Assembly: GCA_030054175.1 (NCBI GenBank) | Contig: JASGCM010000001.1 | Span: forward strand, 231,653-295,652 | Direction of reading: 5' to 3' | DNA length: 64,000 nt | Origin: Alphaproteobacteria bacterium | GTDB lineage: Bacteria; Pseudomonadota; Gammaproteobacteria; Burkholderiales; Burkholderiaceae_C | Shown here: one piece after another, positions 27,660-34,525 of the stretch | Layout: every line of letters begins with the position of its first letter | Numbering within the stretch: the first letter of the stretch is position 1 | Notes under the pieces: generated by a model | What the model was told of the DNA's origin: nothing | The model's input: the letters and a program-made list of their open reading frames with translations, nothing else | Database searches by the model: none | Made by a program: the position numbers and the translations under genes

Positions 27660-27713
27660 ATTTAATTATTTAAGTTTTATGATGTATTACTTTAGACGAG
27701 TCCGAGGCAATCC

Positions 27714-27959
27714 ATGAACACGCTGCGAGACGAAGAAAAAAAACGTGCCCTGCTCTCCAGATTGGCCCGAGTCGAAGGTCAATTGCGAGGTGTCCAAAAA
27801 TTGATCGATGAAGACGCCGATTGCGAAAAAATCGCTCAACAACTCACCGCAGCACGCAAAGCCTTAGATAAATCGTTCTATTCCATGGTCGCATGCATGA
27901 TCGAAGAGGGACGCACCCCGGTTGATCAAGTCACGAACATGTTGGTGAAATTCTCCTAA
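27714..27959 (+). CDS. CsoR/RcnR family (DUF156) regulator with altered ligand set
   Basis: An 81-residue all-helical repressor of the CsoR family (RLARVEGQLRGVQKLIDEDADCEKI). Copper CsoR uses Cys, then His at +25 and Cys at +29. Here C37 is followed by Cys at +24 (C61), Met at +25 and Gly at +29. Canonical Cu(I) binding is therefore unlikely, and a two-cysteine, persulfide-type sensor is plausible. The rhodanese gene begins 4 bases downstream, which supports a sulfur role by analogy with CstR. A short inverted repeat AGGGT-AA-ACCCT at 27584-27595 is a possible site, but it could equally belong to dctP. Confidence 0.85.
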   Translation: MNTLRDEEKKRALLSRLARVEGQLRGVQKLIDEDADCEKIAQQLTAARKALDKSFYSMVACMIEEGRTPVDQVTNMLVKFS

Positions 27960-27963
27960 GACC

Positions 27964-28389
27964 ATGAGTGATTCCGCACCAAAGGATGTGCGCCTTGCTG
28001 CTGGCTATGCTGGCGACTTGTCCCCCGAATTGGCATGGGAATGGGTACGGTCTGGCCGCGCCTTGCTGGTCGACGTACGCACCGACGCCGAGCGCGAATG
28101 GGTCGGTTTTGTGCCCGGCGCCCTGCCCTTGGCCTGGAAACAATGGCCTGGAATGGCATTGAACCCCGCTTTTGATGATGGCGTGCGAGAAGCCGCCACG
28201 TCCGGGCAGGCATTGTTGATGTTGTGCCGAAGCGGCGTGCGCTCGATTGCCGCCGCGCAGCGCGCCACGCAGTTGGGCGCGCAGGCCTACAACGTGCTCG
28301 AAGGTTTCGAAGGCGACCCCAACGCCGACGGACACCGGGGTCGTTTGGGCAGCTGGCGCTTGCGCGGCTTGCCCTGGAAACAAAACTGA
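27964..28389 (+). CDS. Rhodanese-like sulfurtransferase domain protein
   Basis: A 141-residue single-domain rhodanese. The active-site loop is LCRSGVRS with the persulfide-forming cysteine at C88, and the domain start LLVDVRTDAEREWVGFVPGA is typical. There is no signal peptide, so it is cytoplasmic. It lies 4 bases after the CsoR-like regulator and 9 bases before the M20 peptidase, and is probably co-transcribed with at least the regulator. It transfers sulfane sulfur; donor and acceptor are unknown. Confidence 0.9.
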   Translation: MSDSAPKDVRLAAGYAGDLSPELAWEWVRSGRALLVDVRTDAEREWVGFVPGALPLAWKQWPGMALNPAFDDGVREAATSGQALLMLCRSGVRSIAAAQRATQLGAQAYNVLEGFEGDPNADGHRGRLGSWRLRGLPWKQN

Positions 28390-28398
28390 TTCCTAACC

Positions 28399-29715
28399 AT
28401 GAAGGTCGCCCCAGATCTCTCGGCTTTGCTCATGGATATCGCGGCACGGGAGAGCGAACTGATCGGGCTGACGCAAGAACTGGTGCGTATCCCCACCGTG
28501 AACCCACCGGGAGATGCCTACGAGGCATGCGCGTGCGCCTTGGGCGAGCGTTTGCGCCGACGCGGCTTTGCGGTGGAATACATCCGGGCGTTGGGAGCCC
28601 CAGGCGACAGCGCCAGCCATCCACGCATGAATGTGGTGGCGCGGCGCGAGGGCAGACATGACGGACCCTGTGTGCACTTCAACAGCCACATCGATGTGGT
28701 TGAAGCCGGCTCGGGCTGGGCTTTCGACCCCTTTGGCGCCGAATTGCGTGACGGTCGCATTTATGGACGCGGCACCTGCGACATGAAGGGCGGCTTGGCC
28801 GCCAGCGTGGTGGCCTGCGAGGCGCTGCTCGATTGGGCCGGCGACGATTGGCCCGGCGCGATTGAAATCAGCGGCACGGTGGACGAGGAGTCGGGCGGGT
28901 TTTCGGGGGTGGGCTATCTGGCCAAGCGAGGTCATTTCTCGCAGCCCCGCGTGGACCATGTGATCATCCCCGAGCCATTGGGGGTCGATCGAATTTGTCT
29001 GGGCCATCGCGGCGTGTGGTGGGCCGAGGTGGAAACTCGGGGTCGCATCGCCCATGGCTCCATGCCTTTTTTGGGGGACAGCGCGATTTTGCACATGAGC
29101 GCTTTTTTGCGCCGCATCGAAGACGAGCTGATGCCTCGTTTGGCGCAGCGCCGCACCGCCGAACCGGTTGAGCCCCCAGGCGCGCGAGTCAGTACCCTCA
29201 ATGTCAATAGCGTGCATGGTGGTCAGGTCGAGCAACGCTATGCGCTCAATGCCAACGGCGAGCCCAGCGGTGACCTGCCTACACCAGTGGTGGCACACCG
29301 TTGTACCGCCGTGCTCGATCGCCGCTTCATCGCTGAAGAGCAACTGGAAGACGTCAAGCGCGAGATCATCGACATGCTCGACGAGTTGCAACGCACCAGA
29401 CCGGGTTTTGACTACGGCGTGCGCGAGATCATGTCCTTCGTGCCCTCTGCCACGCCACGCGAGGCGCCTGTGGTGCAGGCCACGGCTCGCGCCATCTCCC
29501 GAGTCTTGGGACGCGAGCCCAGCTACATTGCCAGCCCCGGCACTTACGACCAAAAGCACATCGTTCGAACCGGCGGCTTGCGCGACTGCATCGCCTATGG
29601 CCCCGGCATCCTCGACTTGGCCCACCAACCCGACGAATACGTTGCCGTGGATGACCTGGTTCAATCGGCCCAGGTCATGGCGCTGGCCGCGTGGCGGTTG
29701 CTCAATGCTGATTGA
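28399..29715 (+). CDS. M20 family metallopeptidase (ArgE/DapE/ACY1 type)
   Basis: A 438-residue zinc hydrolase. Metal-site motifs are FNSHIDVVEAG (metal His and catalytic Asp), GRGTCDMKGG (bridging Asp) and VDEESGG (catalytic Glu/metal Glu), with the dimerisation domain between about 200 and 320. The family removes acyl or aminoacyl groups from amide bonds. This protein resembles acetylornithine deacetylase/succinyl-diaminopimelate desuccinylase-like enzymes, but the substrate cannot be told. It ends tail to tail with the small membrane gene, overlapping by 14 bases. Confidence 0.87.
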   Translation: MKVAPDLSALLMDIAARESELIGLTQELVRIPTVNPPGDAYEACACALGERLRRRGFAVEYIRALGAPGDSASHPRMNVVARREGRHDGPCVHFNSHIDVVEAGSGWAFDPFGAELRDGRIYGRGTCDMKGGLAASVVACEALLDWAGDDWPGAIEISGTVDEESGGFSGVGYLAKRGHFSQPRVDHVIIPEPLGVDRICLGHRGVWWAEVETRGRIAHGSMPFLGDSAILHMSAFLRRIEDELMPRLAQRRTAEPVEPPGARVSTLNVNSVHGGQVEQRYALNANGEPSGDLPTPVVAHRCTAVLDRRFIAEEQLEDVKREIIDMLDELQRTRPGFDYGVREIMSFVPSATPREAPVVQATARAISRVLGREPSYIASPGTYDQKHIVRTGGLRDCIAYGPGILDLAHQPDEYVAVDDLVQSAQVMALAAWRLLNAD

Positions 29716-29998
29716 ACAGGCGCTGCACCAGCGCAGATTCGCAGACCTTGAATACAAAATAAAAGAACACCGCTGACGCGGCTTGACAGATCAGGGTCAA
29801 GATCTGCGAAAAGGCGCCCTCTTGCAGCGCCAACCAGCCGTGCTCTCGAATCAGCGAAAAATTGGCCAGGGTCAGCTCAACCAATTTGAGAGACAGCACC
29901 CCAAAAGCAATAAAGCTCACGACCATGATGACGAATGTGCACAGCCAATGCCGTTGCGACCAAAAATGTATGCGGGTATTGCCCGAATAACCGGCCAT
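29702..29998 (-). CDS. Small membrane protein, two predicted transmembrane helices
   Basis: I choose the ATG at 29998 (MAGYSGNTRIHFWSQRHW), giving 98 residues with two hydrophobic segments: LCTFVIMVVSFIAFGVLSL and ILTLICQAASAVFFYFVFKV. I do not recognise the family. The start follows the stop of the 41-residue reading frame upstream by two bases, suggesting translational coupling, since it has no ribosome site of its own. It overlaps the 3' end of the M20 gene on the other strand. Confidence 0.6.
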   Translation of the reverse strand: MAGYSGNTRIHFWSQRHWLCTFVIMVVSFIAFGVLSLKLVELTLANFSLIREHGWLALQEGAFSQILTLICQAASAVFFYFVFKVCESALVQRLFNQH

Positions 29999-30000
29999 GA

Positions 30001-30126
30001 TCAGCGCACCATCTGGGTCAAAGACGCGTCGTACGGTAACAAGCGCCCGAAGGTCAAGAGCGCCATGCAAACGATCAACAGCCCCCATGCAATGCCCAAG
30101 TATTTTTTGATTTGTAAGAGTTTCAT
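30001..30126 (-). CDS. 41-residue putative membrane peptide
   Basis: ATG at 30126 preceded by AAGGCG, stop TGA at 30001-30003. The peptide starts MKLLQIKKYLGIAWG and has one hydrophobic stretch (IAWGLLIVCMALLTF) followed by a short polar tail. It is followed two bases later by the 98-residue membrane gene. It is unrecognised, and too short for most annotation thresholds. The good ribosome site and the coupled downstream gene support it being real. Confidence 0.5.
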   Translation of the reverse strand: MKLLQIKKYLGIAWGLLIVCMALLTFGRLLPYDASLTQMVR

Positions 30127-30241
30127 TTGCGCCTTAGGGATCAGAAACCCCTATTTTCGCGTATTTTTATTTCAATCGAAAAACGCTGCAGCAAGACCTC
30201 AACCCAAGACACCTCCCAGCCCACCAGTCGGCAGCGATGCG

Positions 30242-32035
30242 CTAATTACAGAAATTGGGGTCACAGAAATTGGGGTCAGACCCCAATTTCTGTGAAGTGA
30301 ATTGCAATGCAGCAAGGCTGGCATACAAGCCCCCTTGAGCAATCAATTGCGCGTGGGTGCCTTGCTCGACCAATCGGCCATGGTCGAGGACCCAGATCAG
30401 ATCGGCGCGTTGAACGGTGGCCAGTCGGTGCGCGATGACCAAGGTAGTGCGGCCCACCATGGCTTGTTCCAGAGCCGCCTGGACCATGTGTTCGCTTTGG
30501 GCATCGAGGGCGCTGGTGGCTTCGTCCAACAGAAGCAAGGGCGCGTTCTTCAGCATGGCGCGAGCAATGGCGATGCGTTGGCGCTGACCGCCCGAGAGCC
30601 GCACGCCGCGATCGCCCAAATCGGTGTCATAGCCCTGCGGTAAGTCAATGATGAAGTCGTGCGCATGGGCGGCCCGGGCCGCAGCAATGACATCGTCATG
30701 ACTGGCTTCTGGTCTGCCATACAAAATGTTTTCGCGCACTGTACCCGTGAAAACCACCGGGGTTTGGGGTACCAGCGCGATGCGATCGCGCAGATCGGCC
30801 AGTTTCATATGCTCCAAGGGTACGCCGTCCAGCAACAAGCTGCCATGCTGCGGGTCGTGAAAACGCATGATCAGATCGAACAGCGTGGTTTTGCCCGCAC
30901 CGCTGGGCCCAACCACCGCCACAGTCCGGCCGGCATCGACTTCACCGCTGAGCCCATCGAGCGCCCAAACGCCGGATCGGCTGGGGTAGTGGAAGCGCAA
31001 ACGATCGAGCGTGAGGCTGGCACCGTCTGAGGGCCAAGACACAGTTTGAACTTGCTTCGACTCAACCACAGTGGACTGTGCGTGCAACAACTCCATCAGT
31101 CGCTCGGTCGCGCCGGCAGCGCGCAACATGTCGCCGTAGGTCTCGCCAAGCACCGCAAAGGCGCTGGCCAACAAAATGACATAGAACACGGTTTGACCCA
31201 GCACGCCGACACTGAGGCTACCCTGTCTGACGGCTACGGTGCCCATGAACAAACCCCACAGCAACACGGCGCTGGACGCCATGATGACGAAGCCGACCAA
31301 CACGGCGCGGGCGCGGGTCCGGCGCAGCGCGGTAGCCATGGCACTGAGCGCACGTTGGTCGAAACGGTCGGCCTCGCGCGATTCGGCGGTATAGCTTTGG
31401 ACGACGGGAATGGCATTGAGTACTTCACCGGCCAGCGCACTGGCATCGGCCACCCGGTCTTGGCTGGCTCGCGACAAACGCCGCACACGTCGACCCAACA
31501 AGACCGCCGGCATGACCACCAGAATCAGCACGCCCAGCACTTGCATCATGAGCATGGGATTGGTGATGACCAACATGGTCATGGCCCCCACTCCCATCAC
31601 CAGATTGCGCAAACCCATGGAAAAAGAAGAGCCCACCACGGTTTGCACCAAGGTGGTGTCGTTGGTCAATCTTGAAAGCACCTCACCGGATTGGGTGTTT
31701 TCAAAGAAAGTGGGGTTTTGCTTCAACACATGGCGATAAACCGCGTTGCGCACGTCGGTGGTGATGCGCTCGCCCAACCAACTGACGGTGTAGTAACGCG
31801 CGGCAGAAAACACCGCCAAAGCCACGGCCACCAAGAACAGACGCAAAAATCCTTGTGCCAAATCGGCATCAGATACTCCGGCGGCCATGCCATCATCGAT
31901 GAGGTGTCGCAAGGCCCAGGGAAAGGCCAATGTGGCCGCAGCGGCCAAGAGCAGGAACACGCCCGCCAAAGCCAAGGAGCCTCGATAGGGTTTTAAAAAA
32001 GGGAGCAGGCCCGAGAGAGCGACAGGGTTAGCCAT
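30242..32035 (-). CDS. ABC exporter, fused permease-ATPase (MsbA/ABCB-like)
   Basis: A 597-residue half-transporter. It has six transmembrane helices at about 10-310 (LALAGVFLLLAAAATLAF and following), then the nucleotide-binding domain: Walker A GPSGAGKTT near 375, signature RLSGGQRQR, Walker B LLLLDEATSALD, and H-loop IAHRLATV. Such proteins export lipids or drugs as dimers. I start at ATG 32035 (AGG before it); ATG 32047 is also possible. The last 16 or so residues (QKLGSDPNFCDPNFCN) are translated from the palindromic repeat, so the natural terminus was probably near LQFTS. The start overlaps the stop of the next gene upstream. Confidence 0.9.
   Translation of the reverse strand: MANPVALSGLLPFLKPYRGSLALAGVFLLLAAAATLAFPWALRHLIDDGMAAGVSDADLAQGFLRLFLVAVALAVFSAARYYTVSWLGERITTDVRNAVYRHVLKQNPTFFENTQSGEVLSRLTNDTTLVQTVVGSSFSMGLRNLVMGVGAMTMLVITNPMLMMQVLGVLILVVMPAVLLGRRVRRLSRASQDRVADASALAGEVLNAIPVVQSYTAESREADRFDQRALSAMATALRRTRARAVLVGFVIMASSAVLLWGLFMGTVAVRQGSLSVGVLGQTVFYVILLASAFAVLGETYGDMLRAAGATERLMELLHAQSTVVESKQVQTVSWPSDGASLTLDRLRFHYPSRSGVWALDGLSGEVDAGRTVAVVGPSGAGKTTLFDLIMRFHDPQHGSLLLDGVPLEHMKLADLRDRIALVPQTPVVFTGTVRENILYGRPEASHDDVIAAARAAHAHDFIIDLPQGYDTDLGDRGVRLSGGQRQRIAIARAMLKNAPLLLLDEATSALDAQSEHMVQAALEQAMVGRTTLVIAHRLATVQRADLIWVLDHGRLVEQGTHAQLIAQGGLYASLAALQFTSQKLGSDPNFCDPNFCN
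30248..30295. repeat. Dispersed palindromic repeat, locus 4 (GGGGTC family), inside the ABC gene end
   Basis: A tandem partial copy (ACAGAAATTGGGGTCA from 30248) leads into a perfect 35-base palindrome, 30261-30295, centred on A at 30278 with core GGGGTCAGACCCC. It lies within the last codons of the ABC exporter gene. Confidence 0.92.
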
Positions 32036-32420
32036 GCGGCCTAGCATAGCGGCTTTGGCTCTCCCCTTGATTCGAAGTCGAGTTGACGGTGACAATGTGG
32101 TCCAACACCAAAGACACGTCTTGGTACAGATTGGCTCTGACCTCTCCTTGCGCTTTGGCCACATGCGCAGTGAAATCGGCGTATTCCAAGCCTTGCACCA
32201 TGTTGGCCATGGCCTGAGCCACGGCGTCACGGTCGGCTCTGGCGCGAAAGGTTTTTTGGTCGATTGGATCGACAGTGACTTTGCCTAAACCTGGCAGATA
32301 ACACTTGCGCAATGCAACCAAGTCGGCTTCCAGTCGCGCACTCAGCGTGAGGGTGTTGCTTTTTTGGTCAGCAGGTCGCTGGGTGACACCAAACACCCCA
32401 ATGTGCGTGATCAACCACAT
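32028..32420 (-). CDS. Conserved hypothetical protein upstream of the ABC exporter
   Basis: A 130-residue soluble protein starting MWLITHIGVFGVTQ, with alternating basic and hydrophobic patterning (ARLEADLVALRKCYLPGL, RAKADR-like, YADFTAHVAKAQGEVRANLYQDV). It resembles a small uncharacterised bacterial family that I know only as hypothetical. It has GGAG about 7 bases before the ATG. Its stop overlaps the ABC exporter start by 8 bases, so the two are probably one unit. No function can be given. Confidence 0.7.
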   Translation of the reverse strand: MWLITHIGVFGVTQRPADQKSNTLTLSARLEADLVALRKCYLPGLGKVTVDPIDQKTFRARADRDAVAQAMANMVQGLEYADFTAHVAKAQGEVRANLYQDVSLVLDHIVTVNSTSNQGESQSRYARPHG

Positions 32421-32474
32421 GAAACACTCCAGAGTGAGACATGCCCCGATACAGCCCTTGGGGCCAACACATGA

Positions 32475-32795
32475 TCATTCGTGAGCCAACTTCAACGTGA
32501 CCACACCAGCCACGATGAGGGCCACGCCCAAATACCGGCCAATGTTGGCCGGATCACCATAAAACCAAACCCCAACAAAAAATGTACCCGCCGCACCCAT
32601 GCCTGTCCACACCGCGTATGACGTGCCCAATGGAATGTCTCGCTGAGCCAGCCACAGCAACACGCCGCTGATCGTCATGCACACCAAGGCCATGACCACA
32701 CCCAATACCTTGGTATGTTCTTCTTGCGCCAACTTCAGCCCCACAGGCCACCCTATTTCGAATAGACCGGCCAACAGCAAATAAACCCAAGCAAT
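32475..32795 (-). CDS. sugE: SMR family exporter, SugE/Gdx-like (apparent ATT start)
   Basis: A four-helix small multidrug resistance protein that matches SugE/Gdx (guanidinium exporter): LFEIGWPVGLK carries the essential Glu, and PLGTSYAVWTGMGAAG and LKLAHE match the rest. The best start is ATT at 32795, giving (M)AWVYLLLAGLFEIGW, which aligns with the SugE N-terminus; GGAG is 8 bases before it. No ATG or GTG exists in frame back to a stop. The TTG at 32780 would delete five residues of helix 1. It is about 106 residues, family length 105. I did not see a clear guanidine riboswitch upstream. Confidence 0.85.
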   Translation of the reverse strand: MAWVYLLLAGLFEIGWPVGLKLAQEEHTKVLGVVMALVCMTISGVLLWLAQRDIPLGTSYAVWTGMGAAGTFFVGVWFYGDPANIGRYLGVALIVAGVVTLKLAHE

Positions 32796-32885
32796 GACAT
32801 GCGCTCCAGTGTTGTGTGATCTCAGGCATGATAGACAGAGCGTTCAACAATACGGGCATACGGGTCATGACCTACTCCCAGAATC

Positions 32886-32924
32886 TCAGCGCATGGAATG
32901 CAGGCCGACCAGATTGGGCTTCAT
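32886..32924 (-). other. Possible 12-codon leader reading frame before sugE
   Basis: A strong AAGGAG five bases before an ATG (32924) opens a 12-codon frame (MKPNLVGLHSMR, then TGA). A second frame with a good ribosome site (GGGAG) starts at 32868 and runs out of frame into sugE. Either a leader arrangement or the remains of a displaced start; unproven. Confidence 0.35.
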
Positions 32925-32994
32925 GTGTTCTCCTTATCGCTCTTGTTCCTGATTGGAATCTGCGACCCTGATTTTGGATCGTCTCGGCCCGCGT

Positions 32995-33339
32995 TCAGTC
33001 GTACATGGCCTTGTTTTTGCTGAGGCGATACAGTCCCCAAGCGATGCGATAAACGCACCAAAGCAGGGTCAGCCCCATGAATAACACACCGATGCTGAAA
33101 AAGATGGTGATGACCCCCATGGACAGGCCGAACAGAGCCACCCAGAACGTGCGGATTTGCCACTGCATGTGGCTCTCGAAGATGGTGCCCGTCACTCCAT
33201 GGATCTTGATGTAATCGATGAACAGCGCCACCAAAGCGGTCAGGCCCAGCGTTGGTATGGACAGCACGTACAAGATGTACAAACCTTGTGTCCAACGCTT
33301 CCAAATCTTGAACCGCTCTGGCTCCAAGTACTGATCCAT
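32995..33339 (-). CDS. Small membrane protein of the DUF4870/Tic20-like type
   Basis: A 114-residue protein with three hydrophobic segments (LYILYVLSIPTLGLTALVALFI, TFWVALFGLSMGVITIFFSIGVLFMGLTLLW) and a C-terminal VYRIAWGLYRLSKNKAMYD tail. The IRTFWV...YRI.GLYRL pattern resembles DUF4870-type proteins of unknown role. It is monocistronic as far as can be seen, with an AT-rich upstream region (33410-33475) suited to a promoter. Confidence 0.7.
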   Translation of the reverse strand: MDQYLEPERFKIWKRWTQGLYILYVLSIPTLGLTALVALFIDYIKIHGVTGTIFESHMQWQIRTFWVALFGLSMGVITIFFSIGVLFMGLTLLWCVYRIAWGLYRLSKNKAMYD

Positions 33340-33505
33340 GACTGACCTCGAATGGGGTGCGGCGATACAGTGGCATCACCAAGAAGAATGGGGGGCGATA
33401 AAAAGTACCCCGAAACCAATAATATACACCCTATTAGTTATTTTATATTAATTATGTTTTGATCGGTATTCTTTAAAAGGGTCGAGTGGCTGTTCTGCTT
33501 GGGCT

Positions 33506-34117
33506 TCAACGAATCCGTGTGGCCGATGCCAAAGCCTGAATGCTGGCCCGGTCGGATTCGGTCATGGTCAGGGTGAACAAGATCCGCCCTGGAGTTTCAG
33601 GGATCGACCAGACATAAGAGAAGGTGTGTCGGCGTTCGGCGCCCTCGCCCATCCAAACGTCATCGATCAAGGTGGAAACATAGGGGAGCGGCGCCCGGGC
33701 CACCAGCAACTTGAACAGGTGCTCGGTATCCTGCATGGCCGTACGGCGTCCAAACAGCGCGCAAAAATCTTTTTGCGCCCAAATGATCAACACCATATTG
33801 CCCTCGTTCTCGACCGAGGGCACATACCAGGCATTGCCCACTTGACCGCTGAGAAAATCGAAAGCCTGGGCTGGGGGCAAAGAGCGAAAACGCTTGTTCA
33901 GTCGGGTGCGCCAAGACTGCAGGTCATCGAGTTGGGTCAAACAGTGGTCGTGAAAGTTTTTGGCGAAGTCAAGCGAGCGACTGTCTGGCGATAAGTGGAC
34001 AGACGGAGCAGGCTTGGATTCGGGCGCCTGCGCCCAGACCGTTGCACCGCAAGCCATGGCCAACCCGGCCAGCGATCCTGTCCACAGACGGTTGATCCAT
34101 CGGCAGGCCATAAGCAT
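33506..34117 (-). CDS. Putative exported protein of unknown family
   Basis: A 203-residue protein with a Sec signal peptide (MLMACRWINRLWTGSLAGLAMACGATVWAQ, cleavage about residue 30). A mature domain of about 170 residues follows, with scattered cysteines (HDHCL, KDFCALFG). I do not recognise it. It stands alone between the DUF4870-like gene and a long gene-free stretch. The signal peptide and codon use support a real gene, probably periplasmic. Confidence 0.7.
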   Translation of the reverse strand: MLMACRWINRLWTGSLAGLAMACGATVWAQAPESKPAPSVHLSPDSRSLDFAKNFHDHCLTQLDDLQSWRTRLNKRFRSLPPAQAFDFLSGQVGNAWYVPSVENEGNMVLIIWAQKDFCALFGRRTAMQDTEHLFKLLVARAPLPYVSTLIDDVWMGEGAERRHTFSYVWSIPETPGRILFTLTMTESDRASIQALASATRIR

Positions 34118-34525
34118 GAGGGTCTGACCTGAAGGTGTTTTAAAGCAGAGCGGTCAGCATGGTCGGACCGCCTCGAAGCGTTCGAGCTGGAGGTCGAGGT
34201 AGGCCCAGCTTGGGCCTCTGCCGGCCAAGTTGAATGTCACTTGGTCGCAACGGCAAGAACAGAAATGGGAAGGATTCATGGGGTTTTTTGAGTCTCAGAA
34301 TGTGGGGCCAATGACCTGATCAATTGGGGCGCTCAATGTCATCATTTGGTATTATTTTGGGGCATGCTTTGCGTTTTATCAATGCCTCTTGTCGCCATGG
34401 CTGCGTCTCGCCTGAGGCAAAGAAATGTTTTAAGGCGGCTTCGGTTGGAAAATGGGGGGCGAATCGCTGTTTTGGCTTCATCGACCCACGGGTTGAATTG
34501 CGCGAGAGGCGCTTCGATTCAGACT
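34118..34525. other. Gene-poor interval
   Basis: About 400 bases without a supportable gene. It contains several short frames, an inverted-repeat-rich stretch near 34180-34220 (GTTCGAGCTGGAGGTCGAGG; GGCCCAGCTTGGGCC), and lower G+C around 34320-34380. A 53-codon frame on the minus strand (from about 34481) lacks a ribosome site and is not called. It may be a decayed gene. Confidence 0.5.

Noticed and set aside
32554..32868. 104-codon frame starting MTRMPVLL over the sugE region
   Set aside because: Most of it is an out-of-frame shadow of sugE; only the first part, before sugE begins, could be a leader.
32796..32990. Guanidine riboswitch upstream of sugE
   Set aside because: I looked for the ykkC-type conserved segments and did not find a convincing set.
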